Assembly (NCBI GenBank): GCA_015057455.1
Contig: SVEH01000017.1
Coordinates: forward strand, 1 to 64,000
Length of the DNA stretch: 64,000 nucleotides
Direction of reading: 5' to 3'
DNA from: Lachnospiraceae bacterium
GTDB taxonomy: Bacteria > Bacillota > Clostridia > Lachnospirales > Lachnospiraceae
Below, one piece after another: positions 34,815 to 44,292 of this stretch. Under the pieces are notes generated by a model that saw nothing but the letters and a program-made list of their open reading frames with translations, made no database searches and was not told the origin of the DNA. The stretch's first letter is position 1. Each line of letters begins with the position of its first letter. Made by a program: the position numbers and the translations under genes.

Positions 34815-37571
34815 GTGTGGAATTTATTGAATCGGAAATGGGTACCGATTTGCTCTTTTGTGCTTAGCACAGTAATGCTTATTGTATCGGTTTATTTATA
34901 TACAACTGAACATATCAATAATTATATTAATAATAATACTTTTGGACAAAACATATTCAATGTATTATGTGTTTTCTTTATGGTATTATCATTAATTATC
35001 TTTGTGTTTTCAATTAATTTATTAATGTTAAAAAAGTACATATTGAATAATGGCTATATAGATAAGTATACTCCTCCTGAGAATGAAAGCGTTTCTTCTG
35101 ATATAGACATAACTGCTATTAACCAAGATGATAATATGCAACACTCTACTATTAGTGATCCTCTTCCTTCTCATGACAAGGATATTTCTAGCATTACAAA
35201 TAAACTTTCATATAAGCGAGATGCTTTAACAAGTTTATATGAATTTTCTACATTTGAACAAGTTATTTCAGATAAATTATCAAACATAAGGCCCTCAACC
35301 AATGAAAAACATGCTTTTTTGCTTATAGATATAGACGACTTTCATTTATTTAATGAAAGCCACGGAACTTATTTTTCAGACACTCTATTAATAAGTTTTG
35401 CTAACCAGCTTACTCGTAATCTAAAAGATTCTGATATGGCTAGTTACATACACGATAATAAATTTGCTATATTTTTATCTAATGTTAAGTCAGATAGATA
35501 TATTGAACATATTACTAATTGTATTAATAACACGTTCTTATCTATTAATTTAGGTAACGCAGTCCCTAAACTGACATGTAGCATAGGTATTACCATTGCT
35601 CACAAACGTGAAATTGACTTTGCAACACTACTTAAAGAAGCTGATTTAGCTTTATATACTGCAAAAATTACTGGTAAAAACAAGGTTATTTATTTCTTTG
35701 AAGAATTACAAGAAACATATACTAAATATGACACAAAATACTTATCATATTCAACTAGACCTTTATATTCTTTACCTCTTATGGATAGTTCTAGAATTAT
35801 TTATAGTATTATTAACTTATTTAGTGATTCTAATAACCTCGAGATTTCTTTCAATCTTGCACTTACACTTATAGGTTCAGTATTTAATCTCGATCTAATA
35901 AGTATATATGAGCTAACTGAAGATGAAAGATATATTGATACCAAGTTCTCTTGGTGTAGTGATACGTTCTTAAAACATAGCACTACAATAGAAAAGGTTC
36001 CTATGCACGATTATGATAATTTTACATTATATAATAATTTAAGCAAGGATATGTTTTCAACAAATGCCTTTCAAGATTTGAACTTACCTGCTTCAAGTTT
36101 TAAATATGCTTTTACTGATGCACAGACAAAATGTCTGTTCCAACGTAAAATCTCAATAGCAGATGAGTTCCAAGGCGTAATTATTATGAGTTCATCTCAT
36201 ACATATGATGATTGGGAAGGTGAAATTTCGACATCTTTAACATTACTAGGAGCAATTCTAGCAAACAACATAGAGAAGTTACGTACCCAACAACATATGC
36301 AGCATATGATAGAAGTAGACAATCTTACAGGTGCTAATAACATGAAAGCCTTCACCACACTAGGCTCTACCCTTATAAGTGCCCATCCTAATAAAAATTA
36401 TGTTATTGTTTATTTTGATGTAGATAGATTTACTTTATTTAATGAACAAAGAGGATATACTTCCGGAGATTATATTCTTAAAGAGATAACAAAGATTCTA
36501 CAGTGTAGACTTACACCGTATGAAACATTTTGTAGAATCGTAGATGATAAGTTTATCGTATTATCTGAATACAACAATCATGAAGACTTTTTAGCAAGAC
36601 TTCGCGATTTCAAACAACAAATTTACAACATAACAGACTCAGATAATAATTGCATGAAAGTTAATATTTCAGCAGGAATATCTACTATAGATTCTGCCGA
36701 TAATATTTCTCATATAATAGACGAAGCTAACACTGCTAGACGAAGCATTAAAAACAAACATAATATTGGATATGCTTTCTTTAATGAATCAATGAAGAGT
36801 CATCAATTAAAGTTAAAATCCCTTGAAGATGTTATGGAAGATGCTCTTAACAACGATGAGTTCTGCTTGTATTTACAGCCTAAATATAACGTAGACGAGA
36901 AGAAAGTATGTGGTGCTGAAGCATTAGTTAGATGGAATAGACCTGGTATTGGATTAGTGCCACCAGATGAATTTATTCCAATATTTGAGGAAAACTCATT
37001 TATAATAAATATTGATTACTATATATTTGATAAGGTTTGCGAATTACTACGAAGCTTACTAGATGAAGGAAAGAATCCAGTTCCTATATCTGTTAACTTC
37101 TCAAGATTGCATCTTAACAATACTAAAATACTTACCAAGTTAAAAGATAATCTTGAAAAATATAACCTTACACCAGACTATATAGAGATAGAGATCACAG
37201 AAAGTGCACTAGCCGATAATGATAGTTATATGTATTCTATTTTAAACGAAATACATAGACTAGGATTTAAGCTTGCAATGGACGATTTTGGCACTGGAAT
37301 GTCATCACTTAATTCATTAAGAAAATTACCATTTGACATTCTAAAATTAGATAAAGATTTCTTCCATAAAGATCATATTACTAAGAGAGAACAAATCGTT
37401 ATTCGCAACATTGTAAGACTTGGTAAAGAGTTAGCAATGACAATTGTATCTGAAGGCATTGAAACTAAGGAACAGATTTCATTCCTTAAGAATATTAAAT
37501 GTCCTATCATACAAGGTTACTTCTTCTCCAAGCCTTTACCTAAACAAGAGTTCTTAGCTAAATATTTCTAA
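34815..37571 (+). CDS. Membrane c-di-GMP phosphodiesterase (EAL) with two degenerate GGDEF domains
   Basis: 918 residues from the GTG at 34815, eight bases after GGAGGT; the TTG 30 bp upstream lies before the ribosome site. Two helices (about 10-28, 45-70). GGDEF-like domain 1 (about 140-300) has HDNKF where GGDEF should be. A GAF-like region follows (about 330-490). GGDEF-like domain 2 (about 500-660) has VDDKF. The EAL domain (about 670-918) keeps EALVRW, VNFSRLHL, EITES, DDFGTGMSSL, KLDKDFF and SEGIET, so c-di-GMP hydrolysis is expected while neither GGDEF can be a cyclase. Degenerate GGDEF domains commonly act as GTP sensors. Monocistronic, with its own promoter and terminator. Confidence 0.9.
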   Translation: MWNLLNRKWVPICSFVLSTVMLIVSVYLYTTEHINNYINNNTFGQNIFNVLCVFFMVLSLIIFVFSINLLMLKKYILNNGYIDKYTPPENESVSSDIDITAINQDDNMQHSTISDPLPSHDKDISSITNKLSYKRDALTSLYEFSTFEQVISDKLSNIRPSTNEKHAFLLIDIDDFHLFNESHGTYFSDTLLISFANQLTRNLKDSDMASYIHDNKFAIFLSNVKSDRYIEHITNCINNTFLSINLGNAVPKLTCSIGITIAHKREIDFATLLKEADLALYTAKITGKNKVIYFFEELQETYTKYDTKYLSYSTRPLYSLPLMDSSRIIYSIINLFSDSNNLEISFNLALTLIGSVFNLDLISIYELTEDERYIDTKFSWCSDTFLKHSTTIEKVPMHDYDNFTLYNNLSKDMFSTNAFQDLNLPASSFKYAFTDAQTKCLFQRKISIADEFQGVIIMSSSHTYDDWEGEISTSLTLLGAILANNIEKLRTQQHMQHMIEVDNLTGANNMKAFTTLGSTLISAHPNKNYVIVYFDVDRFTLFNEQRGYTSGDYILKEITKILQCRLTPYETFCRIVDDKFIVLSEYNNHEDFLARLRDFKQQIYNITDSDNNCMKVNISAGISTIDSADNISHIIDEANTARRSIKNKHNIGYAFFNESMKSHQLKLKSLEDVMEDALNNDEFCLYLQPKYNVDEKKVCGAEALVRWNRPGIGLVPPDEFIPIFEENSFIINIDYYIFDKVCELLRSLLDEGKNPVPISVNFSRLHLNNTKILTKLKDNLEKYNLTPDYIEIEITESALADNDSYMYSILNEIHRLGFKLAMDDFGTGMSSLNSLRKLPFDILKLDKDFFHKDHITKREQIVIRNIVRLGKELAMTIVSEGIETKEQISFLKNIKCPIIQGYFFSKPLPKQEFLAKYF

Positions 37572-37612
37572 ATAAAGTAGGTATTAATCTTATTAAAAGG
37601 GATACTTACACA

Positions 37613-37641
37613 AAAAGGGGCTTTTCCAAAGCCCCTTTTTC
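37613..37641. terminator. Bidirectional terminator
   Basis: AAAAAGGGGCTTT/AAAGCCCCTTTTT, strong stem with a 3-4 nt loop, between the EAL gene and the convergent pseudouridine synthase gene. Confidence 0.93.
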
Positions 37642-37673
37642 CATGCCTTAAATTTGAAATTTTATATTTGACA

Positions 37674-38387
37674 TTATATATTATCATAGCTAAATAGCGC
37701 AAATTCTCCATGTATTGGTATATGTCTATATTCTAATTGTTTATTAGTTCTAGGATGCTTAAATCCCAATGTATATGAATATAACATCACTTGACCTTTT
37801 TCACAATGTGGATTATATTTTGTATCTCCTACTAGTGGCATTTTATTGTTTGCCATCTGTACACGTATTTGATGATGTCTTCCGGTTATTAATTTTATAT
37901 CTAATAACATTATCTTATTTTCTTTGATATCTAAAATTCTATAATATAGCGTTGCTTTTTTCGCACCTTTAACATCATTTTTTACGACTTTTGATACATT
38001 GGTTCTTCCATCTTTTAATAGATAATCTTCTAGTTCTATCCATTGTTTTTCATTTATATTTTCATAAACGATATTTTCATCATTAGGGGCTTCTACCACT
38101 GCTAAATATCGTTTACTTACTTTTCCTTCTGTTATCTGCTTATTTAGTTTCTTTAATGCATCACTTGTTTTAGCAAATACCATTACTCCTCCTACCGGTC
38201 TATCTAATCTATGTACTAGTCCAATAAAAGGTATTCCCTTTTGTCTTTCACATCCATGTTTAGAATCCACAACGTAATTCCTTAGCATGTTTACCATATC
38301 TTTATCTTTTGTTTTATCACTTTGTACCGGCACACCTGGTTCCTTTACAACTACTATTATTTCTTTATCTTCATATAATATATTCAT
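37674..38387 (-). CDS. RluA-family RNA pseudouridine synthase
   Basis: 237 residues, ATG with AAAGGTG upstream. The catalytic Asp lies in VHRLDRPVGGVMVFAKT, the RluA/RsuA signature. Other marks are IIVVVKEPGVPV near the start, KRYLAVVEA, and GRHHQIRVQMANNKMPLVGD. It has no S4 domain at the N-terminus, so it is a short RluA type (compare RluC/D with S4). It isomerises uridine in rRNA or tRNA. The 730-bp gap upstream holds the full-length mosaic repeat. Confidence 0.93.
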   Translation of the reverse strand: MNILYEDKEIIVVVKEPGVPVQSDKTKDKDMVNMLRNYVVDSKHGCERQKGIPFIGLVHRLDRPVGGVMVFAKTSDALKKLNKQITEGKVSKRYLAVVEAPNDENIVYENINEKQWIELEDYLLKDGRTNVSKVVKNDVKGAKKATLYYRILDIKENKIMLLDIKLITGRHHQIRVQMANNKMPLVGDTKYNPHCEKGQVMLYSYTLGFKHPRTNKQLEYRHIPIHGEFALFSYDNI

Positions 38388-38491
38388 TTAAATCACCTTT
38401 AACATCCTAACATAAGTCACTCCATATTTCAATCATCACTACTTTCAATAATAAACTCTAATTTGTAGGTATCTATGGACCCTATATTATT

Positions 38492-39030
38492 AATTTGAGC
38501 TATCGCTCAAATTGGGAGTTTTTTAGCTCCGCGAAAGTTTTAGACTTTTATGCTAGTTTCAAATTTAAGAGAATATAATATATTTTTCTCACCGCTTGCG
38601 CTCCGTTGCAAAGCGTAACGGTCGTTAAGTTCATACTTCGCATAATTTATGCTCGTATTCACTAAACGCCGACGGTTTGCAAACCCCGAAAAATATACTA
38701 TATTCCTCTTAAATTTTAACCCTTGCTTATAACTATTATAGTTTTTATTGTTAATAGCACAATGAATATATAGAATAAATGCATCTAAATCTCTAAGTAC
38801 ACAGCAAATAATAAAGGGGCTCGAATATATATGTTTAAAGGTGTCTGAGCCCCTCGGCACTTAGTGATTTCAAGCATCAGCGCCGAAAGAACTTAGTGTC
38901 CGCTAGGCGCGAAGTCAAGTGAGAACGTCCATTAAACATATATATTCGAACCCGTATTATTGCGTCACTAGAACTGTAAACTAAAACTTTCGAGAAGCAA
39001 AATCCCCCAATTTGAGCGATAGCTCAAATT
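38492..39030 (-). repeat. Mosaic intergenic repeat, copy 4 (full length, about 540 bp)
   Basis: The outer ends are inverted: the 22-bp palindrome, then GGGAG-TTTTTTAGCTCC and CGAAAGTTTT on the left (38492-38542), and the imperfect complement on the right (38988-39030). Inside, read right to left: TCTAGTGACGCAATAA; dyad B (38815-38954); a spacer with ATAGTTATAAGCAAGGGTT; dyad A (38562-38715); and the ACTTTCGCGGAGC box. This is the same order as copies 1 and 2, inverted. It carries no credible gene; an open frame inside dyad A (38540-38860) is an artefact. It resembles a MITE or a large BIME. Confidence 0.9.
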
Positions 39031-39057
39031 ATAAAGAAACTTAAATACCACAACCAT

Positions 39058-39080
39058 GCCCCTGTCGAAACGACAGGGGC
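39058..39080 (-). terminator. Probable terminator, CCCCTGTC type
   Basis: GCCCCTGTC/GACAGGGGC with GAAAC loop, 35 bp after the response regulator stop. The T tract on the minus strand is weak. It directly abuts the mosaic repeat. Confidence 0.55.
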
Positions 39081-39114
39081 ACAAGAAACCTACAAATTAG
39101 AGTTTATTTAATTT

Positions 39115-39807
39115 CTAGAGTTTGAATCTATAACCTACACCCCAAATTGTTTCAATATATTTAGGTTGTGCACTATTCTTCTCTACTTTTTCACGAATCT
39201 TTTTGATGTGTACTGTTACTGTTGCACAGTCATCTCCCAATGATTCCATTTCCCAAATTTCATTGAATAATTCTTCTTTCTTAAATACTCTATTTGGGTT
39301 TTCTGCAAGGAATGTTAATAAATCAAATTCCTTTGTTGTAAATATCTTTTCTTCTCCGTTAATAAACACTCTTCTTGCAGTTTTGTCTATTTTTATTTCT
39401 CCTGCTTCAATAAATTCATTTGATTTAACGCTATCTGATACTAATCTTTGATATCTAGCCAAATGTGCTTTTACACGAGCAACTAATTCACTTGGACTAA
39501 ATGGTTTAGTCATATAATCATCTGCTCCATTGCCTAGACCTCTTATTTTGTCTATATCGCTCTTCTTAGCTGATACCATTATTATAGGAATGTTCTTTTT
39601 AGCTCTTACCATTTTACAGATTTCAAAACCATCCATATCTGGTAACATAAGATCTAAGATTAACAAATCATATTCTCCTGATATTGCTTTTGAACATCCT
39701 AGCTTACCATTTGACTCTAGATCAACTTCAAATCCACTAAGTTCTAAATAATCCTTTTCCAACTCTGCAATCTCTACTTCATCTTCAATTATTAATATAC
39801 GCTCCAC
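39115..39807 (-). CDS. OmpR/PhoB-family response regulator
   Basis: 230 residues from the GTG at 39807, eight bases after AAAGGA (this gives MERILIIEDE, the usual family start); an ATG seven codons earlier lies before the site. Receiver domain: IIEDE acidic pair, phosphoacceptor in DLLILDLMLPDMDG, MVSAKKS and the Lys in YMTKPFSP. The C-terminal winged helix has IFTTKEFDLLTFLAENPNRV and VTVHIKKIREKVE...GVGYRF. The kinase gene lies directly upstream. The regulated genes are unknown. Confidence 0.95.
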   Translation of the reverse strand: MERILIIEDEVEIAELEKDYLELSGFEVDLESNGKLGCSKAISGEYDLLILDLMLPDMDGFEICKMVRAKKNIPIIMVSAKKSDIDKIRGLGNGADDYMTKPFSPSELVARVKAHLARYQRLVSDSVKSNEFIEAGEIKIDKTARRVFINGEEKIFTTKEFDLLTFLAENPNRVFKKEELFNEIWEMESLGDDCATVTVHIKKIREKVEKNSAQPKYIETIWGVGYRFKL

Positions 39808-39907
39808 GACTCTCATCCTTTCATTCATTAATTACATCTAGATTTTCTTTAACAATTTCTTTCAAAATACTTCTTATTATAAAATACTTCTTAATCAATT
39901 ACTTAAT

Positions 39908-41476
39908 TTAATCATCCATGTGTTTTCCACGCATTGCTGTGGTAACTTTTAAAATCGGATAAATCGTTTTCATTCTTAGTGATTTTTCTTCTTTTTCTTT
40001 ATATAATAACCTCTGTTTTGGCAAGGTAAAATGAATTGTTGTTCCCACATTCACCATACTGGTTGCCCAAATCTTTCCGTCATGTTTTTCTATTATCTTC
40101 TTGGCAATTGATAGCCCTAAACCAGAACCTCCTTTTTTAGAATTTCTAGAAGCATCTGTTCTATAAAATCTATCAAATATATACGGCAAATCATCTTCCG
40201 CAATACCTTTTCCATTATCAGCTACTGCAATATGTACAAAGTCGCCTTCATCGTCAATCCTTACTAGAATCTGTCCATTTTCAACTTCAACATATTTAAC
40301 TGCATTAGATACTAAATTATTAAATACTCTTCGTATCTGTTCATGATCCATTATTACATTAACATCCTTCTCAACGGTATTAATGTAATTCATTCTCATA
40401 CCATTTATTTCGACATCAAGTATTATTCCCTCAACACATTCTGTAAAATATTGGTCAACATTTACAGGTTTCTTATCAAGTGGAACCTCATTACCCTCTA
40501 TCTTAGAATATAATGATAATTCATCAACTAATGCCGTCATAGCAACAGCCTTAGTATAAATGGTTCGCAAATACTTTTCCTGCCTATCAGGTGTAGCAGC
40601 AACACCATCTAATATACCTTCTGCATATCCTTTAATTGATGATAATGGTGTTTTTAAATCATGAGATATATTACTAATTAGCTCTCTTGATTCTTTTTCA
40701 TATAAGGTCTGTTTTTCTATTAATTCTTTTAACTGAATCCTCATATTTTCAAAATCGTCAAATATAGATCCAATCTGATTCTTCTTATCAGATAAGGAGA
40801 AATCATAATCTCCATTACTTATTCTGTTAGCTGCCATACTTAGTGTATTTATTGGACTAAGTATACTTCTATACATCCATATTATTAGCATTATTGTTGT
40901 AATAAATGTCACAACTACTACAATCAAAACAACACCGAATAATAATGTCTTTATATGTGGTAATAAATCATCCATCTGAACAACTATAAAAGCACTACCT
41001 CGTCCTCCATCAGCAAACAAAAAATCCTTTTGTTTAACCATACATGGATGATTACCACTTATATATGTCATATCTCCATCATTTACATTGCTCGCATATA
41101 TAGGCAAGGCTGAGTCTAAATTAGTAAATACTTCTCCATCACCTATATAAATATAATTATTTTCTTTTCTAACAACTAGAAATGCATATGATGAATCTAG
41201 CTTGCCATTAATTTCATCAAGAAATTCATGCTCATTTAGTTTCTCTACCTCATTAGCAGTATATCTTTCTATTTCAGTAAAAGAGCTCTTTGTTAACATA
41301 TCAACTAACTTAATTGGGTTAACTACGCTTTCTAAAATATCCATATTAAAGCCATATTCTATTTGCATAATTGTTGATTGATAATGTGTAACAAATGCCA
41401 CACCAGCAAGAGTACTAATCACTGGTATTATAAAAAGAATAATTACTGCCATTACAAGCTTACTTCGTAATTTCAT
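39908..41476 (-). CDS. Membrane sensor histidine kinase
   Basis: 522 residues, ATG with AAGGAG upstream. TM1 about 7-30, an extracytoplasmic sensor domain (about 30-170), TM2 about 177-203, HAMP (SPINTLSMAANRISNGDY). H-box: LISNISHDLKTPLSSIKGY. The ATPase has N-box (FNNLVSNAVKYVE), DNGKGIAEDDLPYIFDRFY and GGSGLGLSIAKKII. It phosphorylates the response regulator encoded 100 bp downstream; kinase-first order is less usual than regulator-first. The signal is unknown. Confidence 0.95.
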   Translation of the reverse strand: MKLRSKLVMAVIILFIIPVISTLAGVAFVTHYQSTIMQIEYGFNMDILESVVNPIKLVDMLTKSSFTEIERYTANEVEKLNEHEFLDEINGKLDSSYAFLVVRKENNYIYIGDGEVFTNLDSALPIYASNVNDGDMTYISGNHPCMVKQKDFLFADGGRGSAFIVVQMDDLLPHIKTLLFGVVLIVVVVTFITTIMLIIWMYRSILSPINTLSMAANRISNGDYDFSLSDKKNQIGSIFDDFENMRIQLKELIEKQTLYEKESRELISNISHDLKTPLSSIKGYAEGILDGVAATPDRQEKYLRTIYTKAVAMTALVDELSLYSKIEGNEVPLDKKPVNVDQYFTECVEGIILDVEINGMRMNYINTVEKDVNVIMDHEQIRRVFNNLVSNAVKYVEVENGQILVRIDDEGDFVHIAVADNGKGIAEDDLPYIFDRFYRTDASRNSKKGGSGLGLSIAKKIIEKHDGKIWATSMVNVGTTIHFTLPKQRLLYKEKEEKSLRMKTIYPILKVTTAMRGKHMDD

Positions 41477-41586
41477 ATATACTCTCCTTATTAATACGTT
41501 TCATACTCATACATATATGATAATTATATCACATTTTTTAACAAAATTATACATTTTTTGGCTCTATTAGGACCATACGCCTATTC

Positions 41587-42774
41587 TTATAGGTATTTTT
41601 TCATATCCTCTACTTTGTCTAATTTCTCCCAAGGTAAATCTAAATCATTACGTCCAAAATGACCATATGCAGCTGTTTGCTTATAAATAGGTCTTCTTAA
41701 GTCTAACATCTTTATTATACCAGCTGGTCTTAAATCAAAGTGTTTTCTTATAATTTCTACAATCTTATCATCTGATAATTTACCTGTTCCAAATGTATCA
41801 ACCATGACAGATGTAGGCTCAGCTACACCTATAGCATATGCTAATTGGATCTCACATTTATCAGCTAAACCTGCTGCAACAATATTCTTTGCAACATATC
41901 TAGCTGCATATGCTGCAGATCTATCAACCTTTGTACAATCTTTTCCTGAGAACGCACCACCACCATGTCTTGCAAATCCACCATAAGTATCAACAATAAT
42001 TTTACGACCTGTAACACCACTATCTCCATTAGGTCCACCAATAACAAATCTACCTGTTGGATTAATAAAATACTTTGTATCCTCAGTTAATAATTCTTTT
42101 GGTAATATTTCATCAAATACATATTTCTTAATATCTTCATGTATTTGTTCTTGTGTCACTTCTGGTGCATGTTGTGTTGATAGAACAACTGCTGTTATAT
42201 GAAGTGGTTTACCATTCTCATCATATTCAACTGTTACTTGTGTTTTACCATCTGGTCTTAAATAGTTAAGTGTACCATCTTTTCTTACCTTTGTTAATTG
42301 TCTTGATAATTTATGTGCAAGTGAAATAGGATAAGGTAAATACTCATCTGTCTCATTACTTGCATAACCAAACATCATTCCTTGGTCCCCTGCTCCTATT
42401 GCATCTATTTCTTCATCATTCATATTATTCTCTTTAGCTTCAAGTGCCTTATTAACACCCATAGCTATATCTCCTGATTGCTCATCTAAAGCTACAATAA
42501 CACCACATGTGTCACAATCAAAGCCATACTTTGAACGATCATATCCTATTTCTCTAACTGTTTCTCTAACTATTTTTTGAATGTCAACATAACCTGTTGT
42601 TGTCACCTCTCCCATTACAAGTACTAAACCTGTTGTAATTGCTGTTTCACATGCAACCCTACTCATTGGATCTTGCTTTAACAATGCATCTAATACTGCA
42701 TCTGATATTTGATCACATATCTTGTCTGGATGCCCCTCTGTTACTGATTCTGACGTAAATAATAATTTCTCCAT
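41587..42774 (-). CDS. metK: S-adenosylmethionine synthetase
   Basis: 395 residues, ATG after AAGGAAGTG. It makes SAM from methionine and ATP. Family motifs: [32 protein letters not shown], the phosphate loop [18 protein letters not shown] and the C-terminal AYGHFGR. The gene follows a SAM-I riboswitch and its terminator, so high SAM switches it off. The sensor kinase gene starts 110 bp after its stop. Confidence 0.98.
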   Translation of the reverse strand: MEKLLFTSESVTEGHPDKICDQISDAVLDALLKQDPMSRVACETAITTGLVLVMGEVTTTGYVDIQKIVRETVREIGYDRSKYGFDCDTCGVIVALDEQSGDIAMGVNKALEAKENNMNDEEIDAIGAGDQGMMFGYASNETDEYLPYPISLAHKLSRQLTKVRKDGTLNYLRPDGKTQVTVEYDENGKPLHITAVVLSTQHAPEVTQEQIHEDIKKYVFDEILPKELLTEDTKYFINPTGRFVIGGPNGDSGVTGRKIIVDTYGGFARHGGGAFSGKDCTKVDRSAAYAARYVAKNIVAAGLADKCEIQLAYAIGVAEPTSVMVDTFGTGKLSDDKIVEIIRKHFDLRPAGIIKMLDLRRPIYKQTAAYGHFGRNDLDLPWEKLDKVEDMKKYL

Positions 42775-42848
42775 ACTTTCACTTCCTTAATATTTTTAAT
42801 ACATTACCCTTCCTTTATAAAAATATATATTTCTAAATCTTTATAAAG

Positions 42849-42872
42849 AAAAAAGCCCGATTAATCGGACTT
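42849..42872 (-). terminator. Riboswitch-controlled terminator of metK
   Basis: AAGTCCGATT/AATCGGGCTT on the minus strand then TTTTTTC, directly after the SAM aptamer and before the metK ribosome site. Confidence 0.9.
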
Positions 42873-42888
42873 GCTTACTAATTACAAA

Positions 42889-42988
42889 TCCTCTCATTGT
42901 TCGAATTCATCGCTCAACTTAGCACCTTCCTTACGGGGTTGCCGGACATCATAGAGTCTTTACTCTCCGTCACTCTGAATAAGAGAAC
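42889..42988 (-). promoter_or_regulatory. SAM-I (S-box) riboswitch
   Basis: On the minus strand: CTCTTATTCAGAG...GGAGAG...ATGATGTCCGGCAACC...AAGGAAGGTGCTAA...TGAGAGGA, matching the S-box consensus in order. It starts where transcription should begin (promoter at 42995-43023) and is followed by the terminator. It binds SAM and ends transcription of metK. Confidence 0.96.
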
Positions 42989-42994
42989 ATTAAT

Positions 42995-43023
42995 ATATTA
43001 TCCCATATATTTAAACATGTCAA
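42995..43023 (-). promoter_or_regulatory. Sigma-A promoter of metK
   Basis: TTGACA (43018-43023), 17-bp spacer, TAATAT (42995-43000) on the minus strand, right before the riboswitch. It faces the phosphodiesterase promoter. Confidence 0.85.
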
Positions 43024-43044
43024 GCATAAAAGATATCAAATTTA

Positions 43045-43073
43045 TTGACAAAAATTGTCATTTTTTCTATAAT
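43045..43073 (+). promoter_or_regulatory. Sigma-A promoter of the HD-GYP gene
   Basis: TTGACA (43045-43050), exact 17-bp spacer, TATAAT (43068-43073), a full consensus promoter. The start codon is about 27 bp after the expected first base. Confidence 0.92.
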
Positions 43074-43106
43074 TATAATTAAGATTTTTTTTTGGAGGAT
43101 ATATTT

Positions 43107-44198
43107 GTGAAAACTGAATTTGTATCTGTATCTGATGCCATACCTGGCATGATAGTTGCATGTGATATTTACACATTTAATAATATACTTTTAATTGATA
43201 AAGGCGCTTCTCTAACAGATAGAGTTATAACGCGACTAATGTTTTATAATATAGAACAAATCGAAATTATTGTATCACCAGATATTGAAATGTTAGGTGA
43301 TAACTTTGATTTAGATACTTTAGAATCTCTATCAGAAGAAGAAAGAGCTGTAATAACTGAATTTAGTAAAACTACATCTGATTGTGTCGCTAAGTTTAAA
43401 GCGTCATTAAGTAGCACATTTGTCGACAATAATGAATTAGATACGTTAAAATTACTCGATGAATTAAATAGTGTACTTAACAAATCCCGTAATTCTTTTC
43501 ATCTCCTTTCATTACTTAATATAATGAAGGAACGTGATGATGTTATATTCCACCATTCTATTAACGTAGCCTTACTAGCTAGTATGATAGGAAATATGCT
43601 TCATTTTAGCGAAAAGGATATGAATGTACTTAAACTTGGTGCTATACTTCATGACATTGGAAAGCTAGCTATTCCTCAAAAAATACTAGCTACAACCAAT
43701 AGACTTAGTGAAAAGGATTTTGCAATAGTAAAAACTCATCCAAGTAAGGGTTATGAACTATTAACAAAACAGGAAGTTCCAATTTCAATTAAGAACATTG
43801 CTCTTCAACACCATGAACGTTGTGATGGAAGCGGATATCCTAATGGATTAAAAGCAGAAGAAATTGATAAATTCTCTAAGATAATTGCAATTGCAGATTG
43901 TTATGAAGCTATGACTTCACCAAGAGCATATAGGGATATAATTAATCCATTTGAAGTAATAGAATTCTTTGAGGCTGAAGGTTTTAGATTATTTGATGCA
44001 GAATATTTAGTACCATTTATGCATGGTATTGTAGATAGTTATATCAACAAAAAAGTTATGTTATCTAATAATGTAAAAGGAACAATAATATTAATTAACA
44101 AACTTGCATTATCAAGACCAATGGTAAAATTAGATACTGGTTCATTTGTTGATTTATATACAGATAGAAGTATATCTATTGTACGTGTTTATATGTAA
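43107..44198 (+). CDS. HD-GYP domain phosphodiesterase (c-di-GMP)
   Basis: 363 residues from the GTG at 43107, eight bases after GGAGG (the TTG 15 bp upstream is in the ribosome site). The N-terminal about 130 residues form an unrecognised helical/beta part (VSVSDAIPGMIVACDIYTF). The HD-GYP domain has HHSINVALLASMIG, LHDIGKLAIPQ, THPSKGYELL, QHHERCDGSGYPNGL and IADCYEAMTSPRAYR, all intact. It hydrolyses c-di-GMP to GMP by metal ions. It carries a consensus promoter, so it is probably well expressed. Confidence 0.93.
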   Translation: MKTEFVSVSDAIPGMIVACDIYTFNNILLIDKGASLTDRVITRLMFYNIEQIEIIVSPDIEMLGDNFDLDTLESLSEEERAVITEFSKTTSDCVAKFKASLSSTFVDNNELDTLKLLDELNSVLNKSRNSFHLLSLLNIMKERDDVIFHHSINVALLASMIGNMLHFSEKDMNVLKLGAILHDIGKLAIPQKILATTNRLSEKDFAIVKTHPSKGYELLTKQEVPISIKNIALQHHERCDGSGYPNGLKAEEIDKFSKIIAIADCYEAMTSPRAYRDIINPFEVIEFFEAEGFRLFDAEYLVPFMHGIVDSYINKKVMLSNNVKGTIILINKLALSRPMVKLDTGSFVDLYTDRSISIVRVYM

Positions 44199-44227
44199 TC
44201 ATATATCAACTTAAAAGAACAATAATA

Positions 44228-44261
44228 AAAAGTCAAGTTTACAATAGTAAACTTGACTTTT
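44228..44261. terminator. Bidirectional terminator
   Basis: AAAGTCAAGTTTAC/GTAAACTTGACTTT with a 4-6 nt loop and T tracts on both strands, between convergent HD-GYP and murA genes. Confidence 0.93.
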
Positions 44262-44292
44262 TATTATATATCCTTATTATTTAGAATAATCT

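Noticed and set aside
38540-38860. 106-residue frame within the repeat
   Set aside because: Lies in dyad A and spacer, without ribosome site; the sequence is explained by the repeat family.
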